Both the position numbers and the translations under genes were made by a program. A stretch of DNA of 12,323 bases, taken from assembly GCA_021812845.1 (NCBI GenBank), contig JAKAML010000012.1, positions 1 to 12,323 on the forward strand, in the 5' to 3' direction. The notes under the pieces were generated by a model. The model searched no databases, was not told the DNA's origin, and worked only from the letters and a program-made list of their open reading frames with translations. Source of the DNA: Pseudomonadota bacterium. GTDB lineage: Bacteria > Pseudomonadota > Alphaproteobacteria > Rhizobiales > Hyphomicrobiaceae. Position 1 is the stretch's first letter. The number at the start of each line of letters is the position of its first letter. Positions 6,080 through 12,323 of the stretch are shown in pieces.

Positions 6080-6118
6080 CCCGGCCGTAGGCGGGCAGCA
6101 GGCGGGGCCGGGGTTTTT
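6080..6118 (+). terminator. Intrinsic terminator in the metZ leader (SAM-II expression platform)
   Basis: CCCGGCC (6080-6086) pairs perfectly with GGCCGGG (6106-6112) across a 19-base loop and runs into GTTTTT (6113-6118). It lies 35 bases after the aptamer and 40 before the metZ ATG, so it can only serve attenuation. Its 5' arm can alternatively pair with GGCCGTGC (6041-6048), which includes the 3' strand of the SAM-II pseudoknot. Confidence 0.75.
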
Positions 6119-6158
6119 CGTTTCTGGGGTGGTCTCGTCCACCGAGCCGGGGGAAAGC

Positions 6159-7369
6159 ATGGCCGACGACCACGACAAGCTCTCCGACCCCGCGAACTGG
6201 TCGCCCGAGACCCAGCTCGTGCACGGCGGCACGCTGCGCTCGCAGTTCGCCGAGACGTCGGAGGCGCTGTTTCTCACCCAGGGCTTCGTCTACGCCAACG
6301 CCGAGGAGGCCGAGGCGCGCTTCCTCAATCTCTCGCCCGGCTTCCAGTACTCCCGCTTCTCGAACCCGACCGTCGCCATGTTCGAGGAGCGGGTGCGGCT
6401 GATGGAGGGTGCCGAGGACTGCCGCTCGTTCGCGACCGGCATGGCCGCCGTCACCGCCGCGGTGCTGTCGCGCCTGTCGGCCGGCGACACATCGTGTCGG
6501 CGCGGGCGCTGTTCGGCTCCTGCCGCTATATCGTCGAGGATCTCTGCCCGCGCTTCGGCATCGCCTGCACGCTGGTCGACGGACGCGACCTCGAGCAGTG
6601 GACGGCCGCGTTCCGTCCGAACACGAAGGCCGTATTCTTCGAGACGCCGTCGAACCCGACGCTCGAGCTCGTCGACATCGCGGCGGTGTCGGAGATCGCG
6701 CACCGCCACGGCGCCACCGTCATCGTCGACAACGTGTTCGCGACCCCGATGCTGCAGAGGCCGCTGGCGCTCGGCGCCGACGTCGTCGTCTACTCCGCGA
6801 CCAAGCACATCGACGGCCAGGGCCGCTGCCTCGGCGGCGCGGTCCTGGCGTCGAGGGAGTTCGTCAAGACCCACCTCCACGACTTCCACCGTCAGACCGG
6901 ACCGGCGCTGTCGCCGTTCAACGCCTGGGTGATGCTGAAGGGGCTCGAGACCCTGCCGATCCGCGTCGAGCGGCAGTGCGCGACGGCGGCCCGTGTGGCC
7001 GATCACCTCGCCACTCTGCCGGGCGTGACGCGGGTCATCTATTGCGGCCGCGCGGACCACCCGCAGTACGACCTCGCGCGGAGGCAAATGTCGGGCGGCG
7101 GCCAGATCGTGACGTTCGAGATCGAGGGCGGCAAGACGGCCGCGTTCCGGTTCCTCAACGCGCTCCGGATCGCCAAGATCTCCAACAACCTCGGTGACGC
7201 GAAGAGCCTCGTCACGCACCCCGCGACCACGACCCACCAGCGCCTCAAGCCCGAGGCCCGCGCCGAGCTCGGCATCACCGACGGCATGATCCGCCTCTCC
7301 GTCGGCCTCGAGGCGGCGTCCGACCTCGCGCTCGATCTCGAAACGGCGGCGAGATCGGCACGGGCGTGA
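6159..7369 (+). pseudogene. metZ: O-succinylhomoserine sulfhydrylase, reading frame broken by a single-base shift near 6488
   Basis: MetZ is a PLP enzyme that joins O-succinylhomoserine and sulfide to give homocysteine. The ATG at 6159 follows GGGGGAA and opens a perfect MetZ N-terminus (NWSPETQLVHGG, QGFVYANAEEAEARF, YSRFSNPTVAMFEERVRLMEGAE), through SAGD at 6488. It then leaves frame and would stop at 6932. The family sequence resumes in the +2 register at 6488 with HIVSARALFGSCRYIVED and runs to TGA at 7369. It includes ETPSNPTLE, VDNVFATP, the PLP-lysine motif SATKHIDGQGR (Lys at 6803-6805, residue 216 of the repaired protein) and SLVTHPATTTH. Restoring one C in GAC-CAC at 6486-6490 gives an intact 403-residue enzyme of normal length. 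Both halves are fully conserved, so a sequencing or assembly error, or a very recent mutation, is likelier than an old pseudogene. I see no slippery heptamer for programmed shifting. Confidence 0.85.
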
Positions 7370-7394
7370 CCGGCCGTCTCTCGCAAGCCGGACG

Positions 7395-7718
7395 CTACGC
7401 CTGCTCGCAGCCGGCGGCCTTGAGGATGGCCGGTATGAGCCCGGGGAAACGCGCACCGATCTCGGTGCAGCGGAGCGTGTTGACGACCTCGGTCCCGCGC
7501 CGCTCCGAGCGGATGAGCCCGGCCTCGCGCAGCACCTGATAGTGGTGCGACTGGGTCGATTTCGGCAGATGCACGGGTGCTGCGCTCGAGCAGTTCATCG
7601 GACAGCCTTCCGTCGTCAGCTTGCGGACGATCTCCATCCGCGCCGGGTCCGACAGGGCGTAGAGGATCGTCTCCAGCTTCACGTCCTCGATCGGGGGATG
7701 AACGAACGGTCTCTGCAT
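7395..7718 (-). CDS. ArsR/SmtB-type helix-turn-helix transcriptional regulator
   Basis: The protein is 107 residues. I chose the ATG at 7718 because it yields the N-terminus typical of this group, MQRPFVHPPIEDVKLETILYALSDPARMEIVRKL; longer in-frame extensions upstream are Arg-rich and not coding-like. The winged helix runs from about 15 to 90, with recognition helix KSTQSHHYQVLREAGLIRSE (53-72) and wing RRGTEVVNTLR. The protein binds DNA as a dimer and probably represses its own or nearby genes. The usual ArsR metal motif is absent, but Cys39 and Cys43 (EGCPMNCSS), Cys84 and Cys104 could sense redox or metal; this is speculative. It converges with metZ across 25 bases and lies downstream of dapE. 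A perfect palindrome at 7761-7770 is a candidate operator. Confidence 0.83.
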   Translation of the reverse strand: MQRPFVHPPIEDVKLETILYALSDPARMEIVRKLTTEGCPMNCSSAAPVHLPKSTQSHHYQVLREAGLIRSERRGTEVVNTLRCTEIGARFPGLIPAILKAAGCEQA

Positions 7719-7760
7719 GGTCGAGATATGCGGGATCGCGGCCACTATTTCAATGGTTCC

Positions 7761-7770
7761 ACAACGTTGT
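7761..7770. promoter_or_regulatory. Candidate operator palindrome upstream of the ArsR-type gene
   Basis: ACAACGTTGT is a perfect ten-base palindrome in an AT-rich island (about 7745-7780), 43 bases upstream of the regulator's ATG. A dimeric winged-helix repressor could bind here for autoregulation. I found no convincing -35/-10 pair around it, and the half sites do not extend beyond five bases. Confidence 0.35.
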
Positions 7771-7807
7771 ACTAAGTCGGATTGTCGCGGATTTCGCGCA
7801 AGCAAGG

Positions 7808-9025
7808 TTACCGTCGATGGAAATACCCGTCGACGAACCGCTCGTAGACGCGCGTCAATGCCTCGAGGTCGGCGAGCGCGACCCGCTCGTCGACCTGGTG
7901 GATCGTCGCGTTGACGAGGCCGAACTCGACCACCGGGCAATGGTCCTTGATGAAGCGCGCGTCGGAGGTGCCGCCGCCGGTGGTGAGCGCCGGCCGGCGT
8001 CCGGTCTCCGCCTCGACGGCGGCGGCGAGCGTCTCGACCAGCGGACCGGGCCGGGTCAGGAACACGTCGCCGGTGCCGGAGAACCCGACCTCGTAGCGGG
8101 CACCGGTCGCTGACGCCGACGCCTCGCACTGGAGCCGTATCCAGTCCTCGATCGCCGGCCGCGTCCAGAGATCGTTGTAACGGACGTTGAATCGCGCCCG
8201 CGCCGCGGCCGGGATGACGTTGGTCGCCGTGTTCGGCACCGAGATCACCGTGACCGCGAGGCTCGACGGCTCGAAATCGCGAGTGCCGCCGTCGAGCCGC
8301 TGCGTCGACAGCCGGTCGAGCATCCTGACGAGCTTCGGCACCGGGTTCTCGGCGAGGTGCGGATAGGCGGCATGGCCCTGCCGCCCGTGCACGACGATCT
8401 CGCCGTTGAGCGAGCCGCGCCGACCGATCTTGATCTCGTCGCCGAGCGCTCGCGGGTTGGACGGTTCTCCGACGAGGCAGGCGTCGAGCGTCTCGCCGCG
8501 CGCCCGGAGCCAGTCGAGCACCTTCATCGTGCCGTTGATCGACGGGCCCTCCTCGTCGCCGGTGACGAGCAGTGACAGAGATCCCGCATCACCGCCACCA
8601 CCGGCGATGCGCCTCGCCACGGCAGCGACGAAGCAAGCCACCGCGCCCTTCATGTCGACCGCGCCGCGGCCGTACATCATGCCGTCCTTCACCTCGCCGC
8701 CGAACGGCGGCATGGTCCAGGCCGCAGCATCGCCGACCGGCACCACGTCGGTATGGCCGGCGAAGCAAAGGTTGGGGCCCGTCGTGCCGCGCCGCGCATA
8801 GAGGTTCTCGACGTCGGGCGTGCCGGGCTCGGACATGGTCATGCGGTGACAGACGAAGCCGAGCGGCTCCAGCACCGCCTGCAGCAGCGTCAGCGCGCCG
8901 CCCTCGGCCGGCGTCACGCTTTCGCAGCGGATCAGCGCGCGGGTGAGGGCGACGGGATCGCCGGGCGGGACGGGGGGCGGAGCGCCGGGTGCGCCGCGGC
9001 GCCGGGGTGTGGACGGTTCGGCCAT
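7808..9025 (-). CDS. dapE: Succinyl-diaminopimelate desuccinylase
   Basis: The protein is 405 residues from the ATG at 9025. DapE hydrolyses N-succinyl-LL-2,6-diaminopimelate in lysine and peptidoglycan synthesis, using two zinc ions. All catalytic elements are present: FAGHTDVVP (His91, Asp93), GRGAVDMKGAVA (Asp124), TGDEEGPSINGT (Glu158, Glu159), VGEPSN (Glu187), GRQGHAAYPH in the dimerisation domain, GGGTSDARFI (350-359) and NATIHQVDE (His376). GTSDARF and INGT distinguish DapE from ArgE. The family usually starts near the equivalent of residue 24 (DPVALTRALIRC), so residues 1-23 are a Pro/Arg-rich extension or the true start is non-canonical. No Shine-Dalgarno precedes the ATG. A promoter ends seven bases before it, so the mRNA may be leaderless. 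dapD lies about 1 kb upstream on the same strand. Confidence 0.93.
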   Translation of the reverse strand: MAEPSTPRRRGAPGAPPPVPPGDPVALTRALIRCESVTPAEGGALTLLQAVLEPLGFVCHRMTMSEPGTPDVENLYARRGTTGPNLCFAGHTDVVPVGDAAAWTMPPFGGEVKDGMMYGRGAVDMKGAVACFVAAVARRIAGGGGDAGSLSLLVTGDEEGPSINGTMKVLDWLRARGETLDACLVGEPSNPRALGDEIKIGRRGSLNGEIVVHGRQGHAAYPHLAENPVPKLVRMLDRLSTQRLDGGTRDFEPSSLAVTVISVPNTATNVIPAAARARFNVRYNDLWTRPAIEDWIRLQCEASASATGARYEVGFSGTGDVFLTRPGPLVETLAAAVEAETGRRPALTTGGGTSDARFIKDHCPVVEFGLVNATIHQVDERVALADLEALTRVYERFVDGYFHRR

Positions 9026-9032
9026 GACCGAC

Positions 9033-9061
9033 CGTTTAGCCGCGGCCGGGAGGGCTGGCAA
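9033..9061 (-). promoter_or_regulatory. Candidate leaderless promoter of dapE
   Basis: On the minus strand, TTGCCA (9056-9061), a 17-base spacer and TAAACG (9033-9038) make a reasonable sigma70 promoter. Only seven bases (9026-9032) lie between the -10 box and the dapE ATG, so initiation at the normal distance would fall on the A of the start codon. Confidence 0.42.
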
Positions 9062-9175
9062 CGCATCCCGATCGACGGCCGTGGCCGCGCCGCGCGGGAT
9101 ATCCCTGAAATTGCCATTCCTCGGTGCCGCGGCAGCCGCTCGGCCGGTCGCGTCAACGACGTCGGAGAATTTCGG

Positions 9176-9204
9176 TTGAACCGGGGGCACGGGCGGATCA
9201 CACT
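9176..9204 (+). promoter_or_regulatory. Possible promoter of the small secreted protein gene
   Basis: TTGAAC (9176-9181) and CACACT (9199-9204) are 17 bases apart. The -10 box is poor by enteric standards. The position, about 35 bases before an ATG with a strong Shine-Dalgarno, is suitable. Confidence 0.3.
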
Positions 9205-9240
9205 CCGCTCCTGACGAACCGTGGATTCGAGGAGGCCAGA

Positions 9241-9528
9241 ATGTCGAGAAAGACCCTCGCCGCCATCGCCGCCATCGCGGCGCTCGCCGTCGCCACCCAG
9301 GCGGAGGCGAAGAAGAACAACACCGGCCGCAACATCGCCATCGGCGTCGGCGCCGCCCTCGCGACCGGCATCATTCTGAACGAGGCCGCCAAGGCCGAGG
9401 GCCGCCGCGGCAGGGTGGAGTACTACGACGCCGCGGAGGAGCACGACCGGCAGTGCCGCCGCTGGGCGCGCCTCTGCGACCGCGAGGGCGAGCGGTGGGC
9501 CTGCCGCAAGTACGACAACAACTGCTGA
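9241..9528 (+). CDS. Small secreted protein with four C-terminal cysteines, function unknown
   Basis: I do not recognise a characterised family. The protein is 95 residues, and the ATG at 9241 is preceded by a strong GAGGAGG. Residues 1-23 are a signal peptide with cleavage likely after QAEA. Residues 30-47 (NIAIGVGAALATGIILNEAA) are a Gly/Ala-rich hydrophobic segment that could be a membrane helix or hairpin, of the kind found in small envelope proteins. The charged tail from about 52 to 95 has cysteines at residues 71, 78, 88 and 95, the last being the final residue. Oxidised in the periplasm, they could form two disulfides. It stands alone on this strand between divergent dapE and the convergent sulfur-globule-like gene. 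Codon use and Shine-Dalgarno support a real gene. Confidence 0.75.
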   Translation: MSRKTLAAIAAIAALAVATQAEAKKNNTGRNIAIGVGAALATGIILNEAAKAEGRRGRVEYYDAAEEHDRQCRRWARLCDREGERWACRKYDNNC

Positions 9529-9535
9529 CCGCCGT

Positions 9536-9552
9536 CGCACCGGAACGGTGCG
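9536..9552. terminator. Hairpin between convergent small-protein genes
   Basis: CGCACCG (9536-9542) and CGGTGCG (9546-9552) form a perfect seven-pair stem with a three-base GAA loop. It lies eight bases after one stop codon and about 30 bases after the opposing one. No T run follows on either strand. This is probably a bidirectional terminator or RNA 3'-end stabiliser. Confidence 0.42.
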
Positions 9553-9580
9553 CGCGGCCTGCCGATCGGGGTTCGCTGCA

Positions 9581-9991
9581 TCAGTAGCGCGGCGGACCGC
9601 CCCGCCACGGCGCGTGAAACGGCGGCGCGACGAACGGCGGAACGCCGGGCGGCGGGCCGTAGAACCGCCGTGCAGGCGCGCCCCAGGGAGGGCCCCAAGC
9701 CGGAGCGACCGGGCCGCCCCATCCTGCATTCCGGGGCGCACCCCACGTCGAGGGCGGCGACCACGGCGGTCCTCCCGGACCACTGCCGAACGAAAAGCTG
9801 AAGCAGAAGAAGGCCCGCGCCGGCTGTGAGACCAGCGCGCTGCCGAGCGCAAGCGCGAGAACCGCCACGATGCGGGACCGTCGGCGTCGGCCCGAGAGGC
9901 CCGGCGCCGAGGAAGCCCTATGGCACCGGCGGCACCGGCACGACCGGGATCCCACACGCGCTCGCGCCAGCGCATTTCTCGGCGTCGTCAT
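9581..9991 (-). CDS. Sulfur-globule-family-like secreted Gly/Pro/aromatic-rich protein
   Basis: From the ATG at 9991 the protein is 136 residues. A hydrophobic segment, IVAVLALALGSALVSQPARA (41-60), ends in an AxA cleavage site. The mature protein starts FFCFSFSFGSGPGG and continues as low-complexity sequence rich in Gly, Pro, Trp, Phe and Tyr (PPWSPP, WGAPRN, GPPWGAPARRFYGPPPG, FHAPWRGGPPRY). This resembles proteins annotated as sulfur globule family, after envelope proteins of phototrophic sulfur bacteria. Outside sulfur oxidisers the role is unknown, and no sulfur-oxidation genes are seen here. The start is uncertain: the Arg/Cys-rich first 40 residues are odd for a signal peptide, and no strong Shine-Dalgarno marks this ATG or the one at 10015. 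It lies 55 bases downstream of dapD on the same strand and could be read from that transcript. Confidence 0.66.
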   Translation of the reverse strand: MTTPRNALARARVGSRSCRCRRCHRASSAPGLSGRRRRSRIVAVLALALGSALVSQPARAFFCFSFSFGSGPGGPPWSPPSTWGAPRNAGWGGPVAPAWGPPWGAPARRFYGPPPGVPPFVAPPFHAPWRGGPPRY

Positions 9992-10046
9992 CGCACCGTC
10001 ATCGCATCTGTTCACGAGCCAGCCAAGAGGCGCGCCACCCGCGCCG

Positions 10047-10904
<858 letters not shown>

Positions 10905-10940
10905 CGTCTGGTCCCCCGGTATCTCGGTCTCGCATGAGAA

Positions 10941-10975
10941 GCCGCCACATGGCGGCGACCGCCTCGTATTGTCAA
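10941..10975 (-). promoter_or_regulatory. Candidate dapD promoter with overlapping inverted repeat
   Basis: The minus strand carries a perfect TTGACA (10970-10975). The -10 region, 17 bases on, reads CCATGT (10947-10952), which is weak. It is spanned by an inverted repeat, GCCGCC-ACAT-GGCGGC (10941-10956, six perfect pairs around four bases). Transcription would start near 10940, giving a leader of about 36 bases. The repeat could be an operator at the -10 box or, if transcription starts earlier, a leader hairpin. Confidence 0.4.
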
Positions 10976-11144
10976 CGCCGGCCCAGGTATCGGTCCAGGG
11001 TCCGCACCTGCACCAGGGCCAGACCTCGGCCGGGAATGCGGCCCATGCCCCGGCTTGCCGCCGTGGGCCACGGTCATCGATGCGCCCTCCGCCACACGTC
11101 GCGACAATTCGGCCATGCTCCACGGCCAGCTCCGCCGCTGCGAC

Positions 11145-11172
11145 TTGTCGGCGCGGCACTCCGCCCTACGCT
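11145..11172 (+). promoter_or_regulatory. Candidate promoter of the Lys/Ala repeat protein gene
   Basis: TTGTCG (11145-11150), a 16-base spacer and TACGCT (11167-11172) fit the alphaproteobacterial housekeeping pattern. There is no GGAAC/CGTT pair of the EcfG general-stress type here. The leader would be about 50 bases, with GAGAGGAG before the ATG. Confidence 0.4.
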
Positions 11173-11227
11173 GTTTCTGTGATTCGTGCGTCAAGATGCG
11201 CAACCCACCAGAGAGGAGCGGTTTTCC

Positions 11228-11467
11228 ATGGCCAAGAGCGAGAGCACGGGCAAATCGGCGGCATCGGCCGCCGCCCGCGTGATGAAGAGCAAGACGGCGT
11301 CGAAGGCGGAGAAGGCCGTCGCCGCCTCGGCCCTGACCCAGAAGGGCTCGACCGAGAAGACCAGCGCCAAGGTCGCGTCGAGCGCCGCCAAGGTGCTCAG
11401 GAGCAAGACCGCGTCGAAGGACGCCAAGTCCGCCGCCGCTTCGGCCCTGACCCAGAAGAAGAAGTAG
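11228..11467 (+). CDS. Small basic Lys/Ala/Ser-rich protein built of two tandem repeats
   Basis: The protein is 79 residues; the ATG at 11228 has a strong upstream GAGGAG. It consists of a short leader (MAKSESTGKSAAS) and two copies of a unit of about 26 residues: one reads AARVMKSKTASKAEKAVAASALTQKG, the other AAKVLRSKTASKDAKSAAASALTQKK. They are joined by a Ser/Thr/Lys linker. The sequence is strongly basic, has no Cys or aromatic residue, no signal peptide, and is compatible with amphipathic helices broken by Ser/Thr. Similar short SKTASK...AASALTQ proteins occur in other Proteobacteria, as I recall, with no assigned role. A histone-H1-like or nucleic-acid-binding function is a guess from composition. 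It converges with tlpA and shares no operon. Confidence 0.8.
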   Translation: MAKSESTGKSAASAAARVMKSKTASKAEKAVAASALTQKGSTEKTSAKVASSAAKVLRSKTASKDAKSAAASALTQKKK

Positions 11468-11524
11468 CGCGCTCCGCGCCGCGTGATGCCGTGACGTGGC
11501 CGTCCGTGCGAGCGGGCAGCCGCG

Positions 11525-12247
11525 TCATTTCATGCTCGCCCCGATCAGCCGCTTGGCATCTGCGGAGTGCCACTCGGCCGGTCCGACGAGGCGTCCGATC
11601 TCGCGACCCTCGGCGTCGATCAGGATCGTCGTCGGCATCCCGACCGCCTTGAGCGTCGTCGCCGCCCGCGCGGTCGGATCGATGTAGAGGGTCAGGTGCC
11701 GGACATTGATGCCGTCGAGGAACTTCCGGGCCGTCTCGACGCCCTGACGATCGACGCTCAGGGCCAGGACCTGGAAGCGGTCGGAGCCGAGCTCCTGCTG
11801 CAGCCGGTCGAGATCCGGCATCTCCTTGCGGCACGGCGGGCACCAGGTCGCCCACAGGTTGAGCAACACGGTTCTGCCCCTGAAGTCCGCGAGCGTCATC
11901 GGCTTGCCGGCGCCGTCGGTGAACGTGATCTCGGGCAGCGGCTCGGGCGCCTTCTTGAACACGAAGGCCGTCATCTGTCCGGTATTGAGCTTCGCGGTCT
12001 CCGCGGCTGCGGAAACCGACGGCGCGGTCGGGATCTGTGCGGCACCTGCTGCGTCGGCCGCCGCTTTCGGCCCAGGTGGCGGCACGGCCTCGGCCTGCGG
12101 CTTGCCAGAGCGGCCGATGGTCGCGTACACCGCGCTGAAGCCGAGCACGGCCGCGAGCACCGCGACCGCGAACTCGGTGGTCAGGCCGCGTCTCGCCCCG
12201 GTATCGGTCGACCTCTTCGACTGCTGCCTGTCCCGACGTCCCGCCAT
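11525..12247 (-). CDS. tlpA: Membrane-anchored TlpA-family thiol:disulfide oxidoreductase
   Basis: The protein is 240 residues. A charged N-terminus is followed by a single transmembrane segment (about 25-44) with the rest in the periplasm. A Pro/Ala-rich linker (about 50-90) leads to the thioredoxin fold with active site TWCPPCRKEMPDL (Cys136, Cys139) and the cis-proline loop GMPTT (Pro205). TlpA reduces periplasmic cysteines; in Bradyrhizobium it is needed for cytochrome aa3 maturation through copper-chaperone reduction. The WCPPC motif and strand LLNLWATWCPPC are intact. The ATG at 12247 directly follows a GTG at 12248-12250, and AGGGAAAG lies about 15 bases upstream; either start is possible. 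In several alphaproteobacteria tlpA adjoins argH, but the 76 bases beyond the start here show no gene. Confidence 0.88.
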   Translation of the reverse strand: MAGRRDRQQSKRSTDTGARRGLTTEFAVAVLAAVLGFSAVYATIGRSGKPQAEAVPPPGPKAAADAAGAAQIPTAPSVSAAAETAKLNTGQMTAFVFKKAPEPLPEITFTDGAGKPMTLADFRGRTVLLNLWATWCPPCRKEMPDLDRLQQELGSDRFQVLALSVDRQGVETARKFLDGINVRHLTLYIDPTARAATTLKAVGMPTTILIDAEGREIGRLVGPAEWHSADAKRLIGASMK

Positions 12248-12323
12248 CACCGTCCGTCGCTTTCCCTGTTGCTCGGCCCGCCGCCTGCGCGGCGGCCGGC
12301 CCCGCGCCTGGAGCCACCGCCCC

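Larger units (their letters stand above)
10905..11227. other. Divergent intergenic region between dapD and the Lys/Ala repeat protein gene
   Basis: About 320 bases separate the two divergent start codons. The dapD side holds its Shine-Dalgarno, TTGACA box and inverted repeat. The other side holds a plausible promoter, TTGTCG (11145-11150) with TACGCT (11167-11172) 16 bases on, and GAGAGGAG just before the 11228 start. Between about 10980 and 11140 an open minus-strand frame continues from dapD, but it lacks a ribosome site and family resemblance; I take it as non-coding. Confidence 0.55.

Noticed and set aside
6480..6496. Programmed ribosomal frameshifting in metZ
   Set aside because: There is no X-XXY-YYZ slippery heptamer or poly-A/U run at the site, and MetZ is not known to use recoding. 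A missing C is simpler.
9096..9105. GGGATATCCC palindrome upstream of dapE
   Set aside because: It is a perfect ten-base palindrome but sits well upstream of the predicted promoter with no supporting half sites. Chance is the better explanation.
10905..11159. Upstream extension of dapD in the same frame
   Set aside because: Normal DapD length and GGGGGA before 10904 fix the start. The extension has no ribosome site and would run through the predicted promoter.
11397..12317. Minus-strand open frame overlapping tlpA
   Set aside because: It is out of frame with the WCPPC thioredoxin gene and lacks any recognisable motif.

Overview
The window is a GC-rich stretch of an alphaproteobacterial chromosome, probably Hyphomicrobiales or Rhodospirillales, though the exact order cannot be fixed from this sequence. 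The evidence is a SAM-II riboswitch in front of metZ, the long two-domain alphaproteobacterial dCTP deaminase, the succinylase lysine genes dapD and dapE, and an ApaG/ArgE/MetZ/Dcd/TlpA gene set. I see no tRNA, rRNA, insertion sequence, prophage gene or CRISPR array. Most of the content is core metabolism plus a few small uncharacterised envelope or basic proteins.

Layout. 1-495 (+) is the 3' part of an OhrR-type MarR peroxide sensor. It converges with a secreted group 1 truncated haemoglobin (627-1133, -), whose promoter at 1195-1222 is overlaid by a MarR/OhrR-like inverted repeat. Next, on the minus strand, comes a tight cluster apaG (3280-3672) - argE-like deacetylase (2119-3276) - glutathione S-transferase (1446-2105). 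Divergent from it is an MltB-type lytic transglycosylase (3913-4740, +), which converges with dcd (4764-5903, -). dcd and metZ are divergent, and their predicted -35 boxes overlap.

The metZ leader (about 5981-6158) is the most complete regulatory unit here. It has a promoter, a SAM-II aptamer, a possible antiterminator pairing and an intrinsic terminator, followed by a Shine-Dalgarno and the gene. As given, metZ itself (6159-7369) carries a one-base frameshift near 6488. Downstream are an ArsR-type regulator (7395-7718, -), dapE (7808-9025, -, apparently leaderless), a small secreted Cys-containing protein (9241-9528, +), a sulfur-globule-like secreted Gly/Pro/aromatic protein (9581-9991, -), dapD (10047-10904, -), a Lys/Ala-rich protein made of two repeats (11228-11467, +) and a membrane-anchored TlpA-family thioredoxin (11525-12247, -).

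How the genes fit together. dapD and dapE catalyse two steps of the succinylase route to diaminopimelate and lysine, feeding peptidoglycan synthesis, and the lytic transglycosylase remodels peptidoglycan. metZ makes homocysteine for methionine and is controlled by SAM. OhrR, the haemoglobin, the glutathione transferase and TlpA all touch redox or peroxide stress. The operator over the haemoglobin promoter suggests a regulatory link between the first two. No novel multi-gene system is evident. The unusual points are the control elements, the metZ frameshift and the three small uncharacterised proteins.
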